From contig OX579633.1 of NCBI GenBank assembly GCA_951230915.1, positions 26,012,574 to 26,076,573 of the forward strand: DNA of 64,000 nt, given 5' to 3'. Shown here piece by piece: positions 11,587-32,760 of the stretch. Each line of letters begins with the position of its first letter. Positions within the stretch are counted from its first letter, which is position 1. This stretch comes from Antitrichia curtipendula. Its lineage: Eukaryota > Streptophyta > Bryopsida > Hypnales > Leucodontaceae. The position numbers and the translations under genes were made by a program. The notes below the pieces were generated by a model. That model did no database searches. It was not told where the DNA came from and saw only the letters and a list, made by a program, of their open reading frames with translations.

Positions 11587-12847
11587 ACGTTGGGTTATGA
11601 GGTGTCTGAGTGGCTTATGTTTTTTCTTTTTTGCAAGGAATGTGCGTTGGATGTAAACTTGAACCACTTTGATATGAGTAGCTTTACTCCAATACTGATG
11701 ATGACTCGAGTGTATGTTTACTCTAACGCTGCCGTCTCTTGCAGAGACTATCTGAAATCCCTAACCGTGTTCTGGTTTTTGCAGAGTCCGGAATCCAACC
11801 CCAATGCCCCTGCAGAGAGAACAGCATTTTTATTCAATTGAAATGCAAAGCTACCTTGGAGCTCACGCAGTAAGCTTCAATTTGTCTTAATTGCTCCTCG
11901 TGTTATCTGCGACTTGATAACCTTTCTCTTCTTTCGGTTGCTATCATTAGCGGCATTTTATGTTTCTACGTGACTTATGCTCACAATTTGCAGAGTTGCC
12001 CTGCATTTGATCGACTGGATGTAAGGTTTCTCTTTTCCTTGACATAAGCTCATGTTTTAACATCGTTTTTCGTTTTGGCCCTCAGTAACTGAGGGACGGA
12101 ATCGGATCCAAACTTCAAGGGCTACCTCAACGGCATCAATGATCCTCGTGGCTATGGTACGTGTTCATTGATGGTTAGCTTTAAACTAGCCTCAACCTGT
12201 TGCTATACACGAGTCCCTGCTTTATATATGGTACCCGCGGGCAGAGCAGGTGGAAAATCGTTTTGAAAATAATTTTTAAAAATATTTAGAGTTTTGATCT
12301 TCTAAAATTTGATCTTCTAAATTTTGGCGCCTGCCAGTCAGTAGTCTTCCAGAAATAAGTGCCAACTCTACCCTACAGTTACTGTGAACCCTTCGTTTTT
12401 CTAGTTGGCGCCCCAGCTTTCACTGCTCAAGTAGCTTGCATTTTGGTTTCATATTGCAGGCCTGATTGGAATCACTGTTGATGACGTCTACAAAGCATGC
12501 GAACGTTTTGAGAAGCTGGGAGTTCAGTTCGCGAAGCGACCTGATGACGGTAAATTCCACTGTTACCGCACAGTATTGTTTCGTGGGGTAACCTTCGATT
12601 GGACAAACTGAAAAGGCTCAGGATGGAATAGTCTAGCACATATGGAAACTTCGCACCCATGAAGTGTTTTACGTTGTTGAAGAGTAATGTCCCAAATATG
12701 GATTCAAAGCAAGACTGAATGAGCGTGGCTTCATGCTTTGCAGGAAAGATGCAGGAACTTGCGTTCATCAAGGACCCCGACGTCTACTGGATCGAGACTT
12801 TTGACGCCTTTCACATGTGCGAAATGGTCGACGGCCCGTCGTCATAA
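11587..12847 (+). pseudogene. Broken tandem copy of the glyoxalase I 3' exons
   Basis: The copy corresponds to the intact gene from the end of its exon 4 onward. Remnant exons are 11785-11869, 12086-12156, 12460-12549 and 12744-12847; three of the four keep the exact length of their counterparts (71, 90 and 104 bp). Defects are visible. A 5-bp insertion shifts the frame in the first exon. A Trp codon of the NWGTESDP motif has become TGA. The metal-ligand His of GHIGI is Leu (GLIGI), and the Gly of DGYWIE is Val. Exons 1-4 are absent, including the targeting segment and the Gln ligand. Intron 4 is shortened compared with the intact gene. This is a dead segmental duplicate, not a second enzyme. 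Confidence 0.9.
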
Positions 12848-13440
12848 ACTGCCAGTGAGACATCAATCAAACACAGCTCCCATGCAGATGAAAGCGGGAC
12901 CCTGAGCTACTTGCCCGTGAATTTTGGACTGGGTCTGAGGATTACTACTGTACCTTTCTTTGTGTTTCCGTTCACATAGTCATGGTGCCAGTGCTGTCCA
13001 CGCAGTACGTACAAACCTCAGAGCCACCGTCATTCATACCTATACAAGAGATTCGGAGGCACTGTCACCTGTTGTTACCAAACGTTTTTCATTCTGTGAG
13101 AAAGTGTCTTATGTTTGGAAGCTACTGCTCACGCAAGCTACAAGCACGCAGTTTAGTCCGTGATTGTCGTACGTTATGGTTTCAGTGATAGTGATGGATC
13201 CTGGCAGGAATTGCGTTTTCTGGGAGGTTGGGTGGAGATGACTGTAAGCAATGTTGATCTCTCACCAGTACCTCAAGCTGTTTGGTTGACAGAGGTTGCC
13301 CCTCGAAGAGTCCCATGTCGTTTGATGAGCTTTCAGATGACCGCGTTTTTTTCGTTACCCGTACTAGTGTAGTGTACTGCAAGGTCAAGTTCAGACAAAA
13401 CTGCAAATAGAGTTGTTGCCATGTGTTCATGGCGTGCAAT
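12848..13440. other. Duplicated 3' flank of the glyoxalase I copy
   Basis: The sequence downstream of the pseudogene stop still matches, with many differences, the region after the intact gene (about 17700-18270). Shared phrases include CTCCCCATGCA-like sequence, TGTCTCCTGTTGTT-like sequence and GTGAGAAAGT. The duplication therefore includes 3' flanking DNA. No gene is seen here. Confidence 0.6.
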
Positions 13441-13632
13441 GTACGAGCCCTATGTTTTTCCCGAACTCCGGCTTGTGGTCCCGCATTGTATATACTTTAC
13501 GACTAACTATATTGGACTAACTATATTGTAGAAAAATATTTTCTTATGCACCAATTCGGATTTCTATGCCTTAGGATGCAGTTGACTTAGATTTTGGGTG
13601 ATATGGAGGAGGTAGAGTTGTGGAAGTAGGCT

Positions 13633-13990
13633 GGAGCAATAGCACGCTTTATAGAATCATCTTACATAACATTGTAAACTTGTGTGCAAGGGGGCCCTTT
13701 TGTTGCCTTTAGATTTAGGAGCCCCCTCCGTAACAATAAGCCAATGACATCCCAACGTTGACAAAGCATGGAGCAATAGCACGCTTTATAGAATCATCTT
13801 ACATAACATTGTAAACCTGTGTGCAAGGGGGCCCTTTTGTTGCCTTTAGATTTAGGAGCCCCCTCCGCAACAATAAGCCAATGACATCCCAACGTTGAGT
13901 CGTTGACAAAGCATATATAGTGCAAAGCATATACAGTGCTACCTTTTGCCCAATAAGCCGATGACATCCCAACGTTGACAAAGCATATAT
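13633..13990. repeat. Tandem duplication of about 137 bp with a partial third copy
   Basis: The block starting GGAGCAATAGCACGC at 13633 repeats at 13770 almost without change, which suggests a recent event. Its tail, GATGACATCCCAACGTTGAC followed by AAAGCATATATAG, then repeats once more near 13960. It lies between the pseudogene and the intact glyoxalase I gene. Confidence 0.85.
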
Positions 13991-14850
13991 AGTGTTTCCT
14001 TCTGCCCAACCAATGAGGCTTTGAGAATTATGACTAAAATTTTTCCCCAAGTATCTAGGGGTGCATCATACCTCCCACCTAGGGGGAGCAATTAACACAA
14101 TGTTACACTAATTCCATTGAAAATAGGACCCTAACCTTTATCCTCATAGTAGCATGTCACAAGTAAAATATGCAATGCACTGCAAGTTGAAAGTGCGAAA
14201 ACAAAATTTTATTCTGGCCTGCCTTGAAAAACAACAAAATCTCCAACTGGGTGCGACGGAGCCACTCACCTCGGCGCTTCAAATCTCTTGCCGGGGAAGA
14301 ATACACCGGTGGAGATGCTCTTATGCCGGGACTTGCCGTTCGACTCCGAAGCTACCACGTGTCGAGCACCGACTGACTGGCAGGAGAGAGTGACAGAGTC
14401 TCGGTGATTGGAGTACCAGCGACAAAGGCTTTTGCCGGCGTCAGGTGCCTGGCTCCGGCGCCAGTGCACCTCCCACCATTCGCGACCTGAAGGGCCGAGT
14501 AGACAGGCTCTTCCAGAACTGGCCAAGTGGAAAGTGTCCGCTCATCCTGGTTCCTGGGAAGTGGAGAGCTGCTTGGCTTCATCTTCAGCATCTGAGTCGA
14601 AGGGAATTTGAGGGAAATTGCACTTCAATCACAACGACATTCGCTCGCACACGCGCACTGCGCGAGGTACTCTTCACATCTCTTCTCTTGCCCCTTTTTT
14701 TTTCGCTCACAGCTTTGCCAAATCCCATTGCTTTTCCTTTGGGTGGCATCGTCTTGGGTGCCATTGAAGAACTTTCTACAACTTTTTATAATAGAGTTGA
14801 GGGTTGGGTTCAATGGAGGGTTTGGGTTTTGGGTTTCAGGGGAAAGGGAG
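13991..14850 (+). promoter_or_regulatory. Upstream region and 5' untranslated region of glyoxalase I
   Basis: GC content rises from about 14240, just before the first exon. Pyrimidine-rich stretches and an in-frame upstream ATG (14608) occur within 250 bp of the chosen start. No clear TATA box is placed with confidence. Confidence 0.4.
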
Positions 14851-17699
14851 ATGGCTGCCCTTGGTGCTCGCGCATTGTTGTCCCCGCGTTTTCCAGCTGC
14901 TTGCTTCTCTAGATATTTGGGCTCGTCTTCTAGGCTTGGGGGACGTCAGACTGATCTGAGTGCCTTTCGAGGGTCGCCCGCATTGGCAAGGCATTTGAAT
15001 TTCAATGTATGTCGAGGTTGGGGTACCTTCATGCCAGTCAATTCTTAGGGTTTGGGGATGGTGGAGATTTAGGTCTTTCATTGGGATATGAGGGTTTCCA
15101 TTCTGTTACATAAGTTTGTGTTGGCATGTTGGCTGTAGGGAGGCAGAGGGCGATTGAGCGTTACAGCAGCAAGCATGTCGACTGAGCCGGAGTCCGCCGC
15201 TAACAACCCAGGCTACTCCGACACTGCGGATGCCGCTACCAAAAGCTACTTTGTGCAGCAAACTGTAAGCATCACGTATTGCCCTGTAGGAGTTTCTTGT
15301 ATAGTAAGATTGCTTCACCGAATTGCAAAACTTTAAACGCTGAGCACAGTTTCTCCTAATGTAATGGTTTGATATTTTAATTTTCTTGTTGACGATTCCA
15401 TTTTTCGAGGGAATGCATGGATTGGATACCATGTGTAGTAGTTGTGAGGGCTTAACGCTGTTTTGGCGGATGATCTGAAATCGACATTAGTTTAATTCCT
15501 TCTATGTTTGCATTCCCAAATCGATATGTGCAAGATTTTGGAGTGTCATATTTACGTGGTATGTCGCAATTAGGTGAAGGCTGTTATCTTGGGTTGCGCA
15601 TTACACCCTAGGTGATGGTGATGACCGTCGAAGAGATTGTCAATCCAATTTTTCAATCCTGCTTGGTCTTTGTGATGTGCAGATGTACAGAATCAAGGAC
15701 CCTAAAGCAAGCCTGGAATTTTACTCAAAGGTTTTGGGAATGACGTAAGATCTTGAACCTTATTCATCCAATCTAGAAACATCAGCATGTTGATTGTATA
15801 CGTACTGTAGTGAGATCAATTTCTGTGTTGGTGATAAAGAGTCGTTTTGACGAGAATTGTTCGGGCGATGTAGGCTAATCAAAAGACTTGATTTTGAGGA
15901 GGCCAAATTCAGCCTGTACTTCCTGGGTTATGAGGTAAGTGGTTTATGTTTTTTCTTTCGCGAGGAATGTGCGTTGGATGTACACTTGGACCTCTTTGAT
16001 ATGAGTTAGCTGTACTCCCGCCGCAGTGGTGATGTGGAATTGACATCTTGAGTTAATATTTGTGGCATCAGAGAAGTCTGGGGACCTGGAAACCCTAGGG
16101 GCTTTGTAACCCTAGCATCCAAATTTTTCACAGTACCAAATTGAAACTCCAATCAATCACTATGTTTTCAGGATTAAGAAGTGGGTGTGATCTTTGAATT
16201 CCTCTTTGGGAGATCTTACATTTGATATGTAGCTCAGCATTTGAGGTTATATGATGAGTTATAAATCTCTTATTAACTTTCGAAAGAAAATTGACACCTC
16301 CAGTACTGAATTTTGAATCAATCTCTGCGTGTTTGTGTTTTTGAGTTTTTTTAGCGCTTCTTTTGCTCTCAACTTGATGAGAATTTGTTGGGATGATTTT
16401 GAGTTTTGAAGCTTTTCCCCAGTTGCAATGGACGGATGTTTTTGAGAAACTGAAATTCTAAATTATTGCACCTGTTTTCCACTTGTTTCACTCCGTATGA
16501 TTGCAGTTAACTGCAACTTGGATGAAGTTCTCAACTTGGGATGTTTGTTCACAAGAATTTATCATATTGACAATATTGTGATGTTAGAAGGCATCACATG
16601 ACTTTAAGTGTATTTTTAATCCAACTCCGTCGTCTTTTGCTGAGATTATCTGAATTCCCTAACGTGATCTGTTTCTTGCAGAGTCCGGAATCCATCCCCA
16701 ACACCACTGCAGAGAGAACAGCATTCTTATTCAGATGCAAAGCTACCTTAGAGCTCACGCAGTAAGTTTCAATTTCTTTTGCTCCTCGTGTTATCTGCAA
16801 CTTGATAATCTTTATCCTAATTTGGTTTCTATCTGTACATCGTTAGCGAGATTTAATGTTTCTAAGTGACTTATGCTCACGATTTCCACAACTGCCCTGC
16901 AATTTTACCGTTTGGGCGTTATTTTCATCCAGGGTTACTTTTTCTCCTTGTCACAAAGTAATCACACATTTCATCGTTTTGCTTTGTGGGCCTTTAGTAA
17001 CTGGGGAACAGAATCGGATCCAAACTTCAAGGGCTATCACAACGGGAATAATGATCCACGAGGCTATGGTATGTGTTCATAAGTGTTCAGTTTCAAAGTA
17101 TCCTCGAGACCTAAACCTGTTGCTATGAAAATTCTTGCTTAGATACAGCAAACTCGTCTTGCTTTCTATCGCGGGCAGACAAGGCGGAACATAGTCTTCA
17201 AAATAAATGCCAAAAATGTTTGGAAAGTTTTCTTCCCAATATTTTCAATATTCTGAGTTGTCGACCCAGCTTTCAGTGCTAATGTAGTAAAGTTTCTGTC
17301 ATTTTGGTTTGATATTGTAGGGCACATTGGAATCACGGTCGATGACGTCTACAAAGCATGCGAACGTTTTGAGAAGCTGGGAGTTCAATTTGCAAAGCGG
17401 CCTGATGACGGTAAATTTCACTGTTTTCCACTTAGTATTGGTTTGTGGGATAACTGTTGATTGGACAAACTGAAAAAGCCAGAAATGAAGACTGCCGTAT
17501 AGGATATATGGAAGTTCGTTACAAATGGTGAAGCTTAATGTCCCAATAGCGATGCAAAAACAAGACTGAATGAGCGTGGTCTTCATACTTGGCAGGAAGG
17601 ATGAAGGGGCTTGCGTTCATCAAGGATCCAGACGGCTACTGGATCGAGATTTTTGACGTCGGTCGCATGTCCGGGTTGATCAATGGCCCGTCGTCATGA
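14851..17699 (+). CDS. GLX1: Lactoylglutathione lyase (glyoxalase I, Zn-type family), organelle-targeted form
   Basis: Eight exons join in phase: 14851-15006, 15139-15264, 15683-15744, 15874-15934, 16682-16761, 16998-17068, 17321-17410 and 17596-17699, giving 249 aa. The enzyme isomerises the hemithioacetal of methylglyoxal and glutathione to S-lactoylglutathione. The four metal ligands of the human enzyme are in place: Gln93 (VQQT), Glu159 (LELTH), His187 (GHIGI) and Glu233 (YWIEI), with family spacing. The core from the second Met (residue 65, MSTEPES) is 185 aa, the length of the Arabidopsis orthologue. The 64 residues before it are rich in Ala, Arg and Ser with almost no acids, like a plastid or mitochondrial presequence. 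An ATG in exon 2 allows a cytosolic form by alternative initiation. An in-frame upstream ATG at 14608 would add 81 residues of unlikely composition. A broken copy of its 3' half lies 3 kb upstream. Confidence 0.93.
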
Positions 17700-19090
17700 A
17701 ATGGCATACTTCAAGCATGCTCCCCATGCAATGAAAGTGGAATCTCTAGAGAGAATCGAGCTATTGACAGTGAAATTTTGAAAATGTGGGATTAATACCT
17801 TAATACTCTTTTCTGAGTTTACTTAAGTTTATTCCAGTGCTGTCCCATTAGTGCAAGCCTTTGAATCACCTTCATACTTACGTACAGGAGTTTCGGAATC
17901 TCTGTCTCCTGTTGTTGCGAAGGCTCCATTCTGTACATCAGTGAGAAAGTATATGTGTTTGTGTGTCTCTCACGTATGCATGCTACATTGATTTGTCGTT
18001 ACATTAACTTGTTTTGTTGGAACGTATTGGCAAGTGAGAGGGATTCCAACGTACTTTAGCATGCATTATTTGGACATTGTATGAATTCGTTACGAAATTT
18101 CGAAGTAATGTTTGTTGCTGTGCCAAAATCGATCGACATTAGGCTCTCTTAGGCTCTCTCGTGTTCTGAATCTGTTTTTTGTGTCATTTTTTGGGGTCCA
18201 AATGTAGGTGTTGAAGTTGGGGTAATGATGATTATGAATTCAGACAGAAGTGCAAACGGAGCTATTGCCATGTACACTGAGTGTCGGTGTTTTGAATCCG
18301 ATTTTCTGTAGTTGGGTATTCTATTGTTTTCACCTTTCATTTGAGACTTTTTGAGAGGTGATGGCTCATTTGGTCAACTGGGTATAGGGACTTTGAAATC
18401 TCCCATTGTGACACACCATATGGACCCAGGACTATTAATGGAAAAGCTAGAAAAATAGATTGTGGGATTAATAATGTAAAAGCGACATTTTAATTTTAAT
18501 TGGAGATCTTTGATCATTGTTCCACTACTCCATTGTTCCATTCTCTTGGTTGTGGCTGTGGCTAATTTTCAAAAGTTATAACTATTTTTTATTTCAATAT
18601 TAAATCAAGTAAAAAATATATATTCTAATAAAATATTAATTATTTTTTGGAGATTGAATGGATAGGTACCTACTCAAAAATATTTGAACCATTCAATTCA
18701 AATTTCTTATAACTCTTACCTTATTAATAGAACAAGTTAATTAGAGGATACTATGTACGGATTTGGTAAAACACATATAGAACAACATGTAATTGCTTTA
18801 AATATGAGTTTTGAATGAACTTTAGAACCTACATCTATAGATAACTAAGAGATTAAAAATAAAAGTTTCACCTTTTACCTAGTAAGTTGTAAAAATGTTT
18901 ATTTATATAAAAATGGTGTATTTATTTATATCAAGCACATATTTATTAATATCAAACACATATAGAACAATATCAATTTCTTGCTTTAAGTATGAGTTTT
19001 GAATTAATTTTAGACCCTACTCCCATAGAGATTAAAATTAAAAGTCTATCTTTGCATGTATTCTTACATATATATAAAATTTGTTTATAT
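17700..19090. other. 3' flank of glyoxalase I and AT-rich spacer
   Basis: Bases to about 18270 match the flank of the upstream pseudogene and probably include the 3' untranslated region. From about 18480 the sequence is AT-rich with no gene; two partly repeated blocks, each containing AACACATATAGAACAA, are visible near 18770 and 18955. Confidence 0.5.
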
Positions 19091-20111
19091 TTTTCTCATT
19101 CTTGTTTTTGTTTTACATTGTTGGTTTTGAGGTTTTGAGATGCACTATGAAGTTCTATGCTTTATTATGAATTCATATGGTTTACGCATATTTTTTAATT
19201 TTTTCTGTAACTAATCATTTTTATAATGATTTACAGGACTTCCAAAAGTGAATATGGAGCCTTTTTTTATTTCTATTAAACTCGTGCTCATATAGATGAT
19301 ATTTTGTATGTTTCCTATGATGGGCACCTTTTGTAGGTCAAAATCAATGACTTGGGAGGTATTGAATTTTAATGTTGCAAATTCAATGAACTTCCATTTC
19401 TTGTCAATGTTGTTAATTGCTTCACGCAAAAAAAACTATCATGCTCGTTTCTTTTGGATAGAGCTTAGGCAAGCAACACATTGGAACTATGTAGAAAGGG
19501 TAGTGTGGAGATCAACGGATGCAATGCACCACAACAAATATGTTCCCCCTATTTTGTGCCTCATTTAATGATCTTTTTTAACCTCTCCTAATGTGGGGCC
19601 TATGATTGTAAATATGAATTTTAAAACTATCATTAAATGAAGCACAAAATAGGGGGAACATATTTGTTGTGGTGCATTGCATCCGTTGATCTCCACACTA
19701 CCCTTTCTACGTAGTTCCAATGTGTTGCTTGCCTAGGCTCTACCCAAAAGAAACGAGCAAGATAGGGATTTTTTGCATGAAGCAAGCAACAACATTGACA
19801 AGAAATGGAAGCTCATTGAATTTGCAACATTAAAATTCAATTATACCTCCCAAGCCATTGATTTTGACCTACAAAATGTGCCCATCATAGGAAACATACA
19901 AAATATCATCCATATGAGCACGAGTTCAATAGAAATAAAAGGCTCCATATTCACTTTTGGAAGTCTTGCAAATCATCATAAAAATTATTAGTTATCGAGA
20001 AAATTAAAAAAAAATGCATAAACCACATGAATTCATTTTAAAACATAAAACTTCATTGTGCACCTCAAAACCTTAAACCAACAACATAAAACAAAAACAA
20101 GAATGAGAAAA
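19091..20111. repeat. Long foldback: inverted arms of about 480 bp around a 56-bp spacer
   Basis: The left arm (about 19091-19572) is the reverse complement of the right arm (about 19629-20111) with few mismatches and small gaps. Anchors include GAATATGGAGCC against GGCTCCATATTC and CACAACAAATATGTTCCCCC against its complement. The spacer belongs to the dispersed family containing CCCCTATTTTGTG and CTCTCCTAA that is also seen at 10.7 and 49.2 kb. The open frames on opposite strands of the two arms (19211-19429 - and 19773-19991 +) encode the same Lys/Ile-rich peptide because they are copies; no family is recognised. A transcript through it would form a very long double-stranded RNA. Confidence 0.9.
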
Positions 20112-21651
20112 AAAAGAAATCACCTAAAGTTGAAAGAAGTGCACCTGCAGCCTTCACAACAATATAGAAATGAATTCCCCCCCTCCAAAATCCTTTGCAT
20201 TATCGCCAGGAGGGGGTAACTCCCACATCCGTTGAGTGATTGTGATAGTAAGTCGACACTTACCATAATTCTGGAATTGTGTAATTGGACTTGTACCCTA
20301 ATAATCCTCTTCGGTGTCCGATGCTGGACCACCCTCGTCACTATCGGCGATATTTTTCATTCATCCGGGAAAACGAAAGAGCTGGTATGGAGGCACGAGC
20401 GTATCTGTTACAAGGAAATATTCATTAGGTCCTGTGACACGCAGATACATCAATGGATCGAGGAAGAGACACTGAACCAAGACCAAGGTGCAGATGCAGA
20501 CTAAAGATGATATGTCAAATGCAACTATTGATACATAAACTTGTTTGCTTTTCTGTGTTGTCTCATTTGTTGGCAAATCAGTACATTCATAGGCGAGTCA
20601 ATGGGGGCATAACATGACTAGCATGACTCTTTTCATTTGTCAATTGAATAATATAATTGAAAGTTTGACCAGTCTAATAAAAAAATCTGTGCACAGTTTT
20701 AGGTGTCTCTGTCTCTACCTTACATATCACTCTGCTCTTTCACCCTCAATCTCTGTACATACTCTTCCAGAGCTGCAGTTTCAAAATTCAAATAAATTAG
20801 TGTTCACTGTAGTGTACATATGTTTAAAAGTCACTCTAAATCTGAAAGACCTTCACTGTCATATGCATGATCATCAGAAAATTCATTATCAGTGAAGAAC
20901 TAATTCTGGGAAAAGAAAGAAAGAAAGAAGGGGATTAGAAATGTCCCCCCAAAGCTGAACAATTAGTAACTAAACACTTAAAGGAGTCTTGTACAGAAAT
21001 GTCTCCTTACCTAAACTAAATCTTGAACGATTTGCCTTGAATCGCATACAGATTCAGTGCATACAAAATAATAAGAGGAAGTGAATCCATCCAAAAGAGT
21101 ATGGACATTCCTACTGTATTGTACAGTACAATTTTGTTGCCAAGCATAGATCAGATGTCAGTTATGCATTTCATACAATCATCAATTTTTGCAACCAAAG
21201 GAACTCACAGAACGAATGACAGTATGGAACATCTTAGCTGCAGCAACATAAATAAGCACACTTCATGCATGATATATGTACCTACTTCCATTCATGAAAT
21301 CTTCCAGAAATACATGCTAGATCTCTATACTTCTCTACAAACTTTTCTCTACATTTTCAGTAACTCAACTACCTACCATGGAACCGACTCTCTTTTGAGA
21401 CTATGATTACAACACATCCAAATGCTCCGCAAATGGAGGACACATGTTCATCTAAGACTGAAATTGTACTAGTGCCGCACAGCAATGTTCATCTGGATAA
21501 TGGATCCAAGAAAAAGGTCCTAGACTCGTCAGAATGTACATAAGACTCGTCAGAAATCTTCATCTTCAACAAATGTCTGATGTCACCTGATTTTATGGAA
21601 TGCACACAATCTTCCCTGCCTTCTTCACAGGAGCGAATGCACGTTCCATCA
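20112..21651. other. Region downstream of RECQ4, including an unassigned open frame
   Basis: This contains the probable 3' untranslated region of the helicase on the - strand, nearest 21651. At 20232-20504 (+) a 90-codon frame of ordinary composition ends in an acidic tail. It has no recognisable domain, no clear splice partners and no second copy, so it may be chance or a fragment of a gene I cannot place. A short AAAG microsatellite lies near 20915-20930. Confidence 0.4.
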
Positions 21652-31475
<9,824 letters not shown>

Positions 31476-31486
31476 TCTAGGGCAAG

Positions 31487-31840
31487 ATGGAGAACCTCTG
31501 CATCGTCAGCACTCTGAATATCTCGCATTGGCCTTCATACAAATACTCTACTTAATAGTTGCACTCGCTCCCGACATCAGAACTCTGCTCGGAGCTGCAC
31601 GGGGTGCAACATCGCCCTTCCAAATAAAATCGTCAACCGCTTCCTAATTCGATTCTCTTGCAGCAGCAAAGCATACTACCTAGGTCCAGATAGAGCACCT
31701 CTGCATTGTCAGCGTTCTAAACATTTCGCAGTGGCCTTCATATGAATTTCTCTACTCAAACGCTGCACTGCCTCCCGAAATCCAAAATCCGCTCGGAGCT
31801 CAAACACTGCCCGTCCAAATGAAACCACCGCCATTCACCA
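31487..31840 (-). repeat. Tandem duplication just upstream of the RECQ4 start
   Basis: A block of about 140-150 bp at 31487-31630 recurs at 31689-31830, offset about 203 bp. Shared phrases include ACCTCTGCAT, GTGGCCTTCATA-like sequence, CTCCCGA and CTCGGAGCT. It begins within 15 bp of the proposed start codon, so it duplicates 5' untranslated or core promoter sequence. The frame open on the - strand here (31343-31528) extends into copy 1 but does not join in phase to exon 2. Confidence 0.7.
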
Positions 31841-32514
31841 AATCATTGAAACGAGGCTCTCACTACAACTCCTCGTAAGAACACCACACGGCAGTGAGAT
31901 ACATCCAATCCTACTCGAAAAAAGCGTCCACCATTTCAGAATATCTCCTAGTCACTTCCGAATAGACTCCATCCTAATCGGCGATAGTCAGCGGAAAGAG
32001 AAATCAGCTCCGGAACCTAATCTCTTCCCACTGAAAAGAAACTCGAACGAGAAGGAAGGTACGAGAACAACATCACCGACATGGAAGAAGGAGAATTGAT
32101 AGGAATGGCAACTGCGAGAGCGGTGCAAGGGACGAAACCCGGCGATTCAGCGGGTGGTCGCGGCCGTGAGGACGTGAGGGCTGAACGGAATCGGGAGCTC
32201 GAGTAAGGTAGTCGTTGCGGCCCTGCGGGGCGGGTTGGCCCGAAGGATCGGAAGGCGAGCGGAACGGGGGGGGGCTGAGCGCGGGGGCTTCGTTCAAAAG
32301 CCTTGGCTTTGGCGGGAGGGGACGTGGACGTGGGAACGCACCCCATTGGCTGTCTGCTGTGCGCCGGTTCCCTCAGTCTTCACAGGTCCAAACTCCAGAG
32401 TCATGACCAGAGTAACTGCAGGTCTGCAGATTCCGAAATGGGATTCATCCTGTACAGGAATGAATGTTGTGCATGGGTTTGGCGAGGCGGAGGGAATTCT
32501 GGGGAAAAAAAAAA
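31841..32514 (-). promoter_or_regulatory. GC-rich upstream region of RECQ4
   Basis: Bases 32080-32400 are clearly GC-rich and CpG-rich against the AT-rich background, as expected of a promoter region. Long frames on both strands here come from the composition. The region ends at an A-run (32507-32517) where a dispersed repeat begins. Confidence 0.4.
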
Positions 32515-32760
32515 AAAGGGCCGGTGAAGCCAAACAAAGAATGTATGGATTTTTTTTTTCAAAGTTCCGGGCAACGAGGAGATTGTATGACGTAAATGCC
32601 CATCCAAAAATGAATGAAATATGTAACCAATGAATGAAAAATCCGTAATCATTGATTATGCAAATTTCATACATCATGAAGAGATTACGGAAAATTATTT
32701 GCTTGCCTTTCAAACATGACATTTCTTGGAGGGAGTTTGCGATATCTTTTAAGTTTTTAT
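32515..32760. repeat. Dispersed repeat, copy 1
   Basis: About 245 bp match 50725-50965 with moderate divergence. Matching phrases include GAGGAGATTG / AAGGAGATTG, AATGAATGAAA / CAATGAATGGAAAATCC and GACATTTCTTGG. No inverted termini or coding sequence were identified. Confidence 0.65.

Noticed and set aside
14608..15048. ATG at 14608 as the glyoxalase I start, ending at the stop near 15048
   Set aside because: The frame ignores the GTATGT donor at 15007. Splicing to 15139 continues the protein in phase. The extra N-terminal residues are of untypical composition, so the ATG at 14851 is preferred, although 14608 is in the same frame.
19211..19991. Two related peptides on opposite strands as a duplicated gene pair
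   Set aside because: They arise from the two arms of the foldback and differ by frame-changing small gaps. No known domain is visible.
32017..32633. Overlapping long frames on both strands in the GC-rich block
   Set aside because: High GC content lowers stop frequency in all frames. The peptides are low-complexity Pro/Arg/Gly mixtures with no recognisable domain, at the position expected for the RECQ4 promoter.
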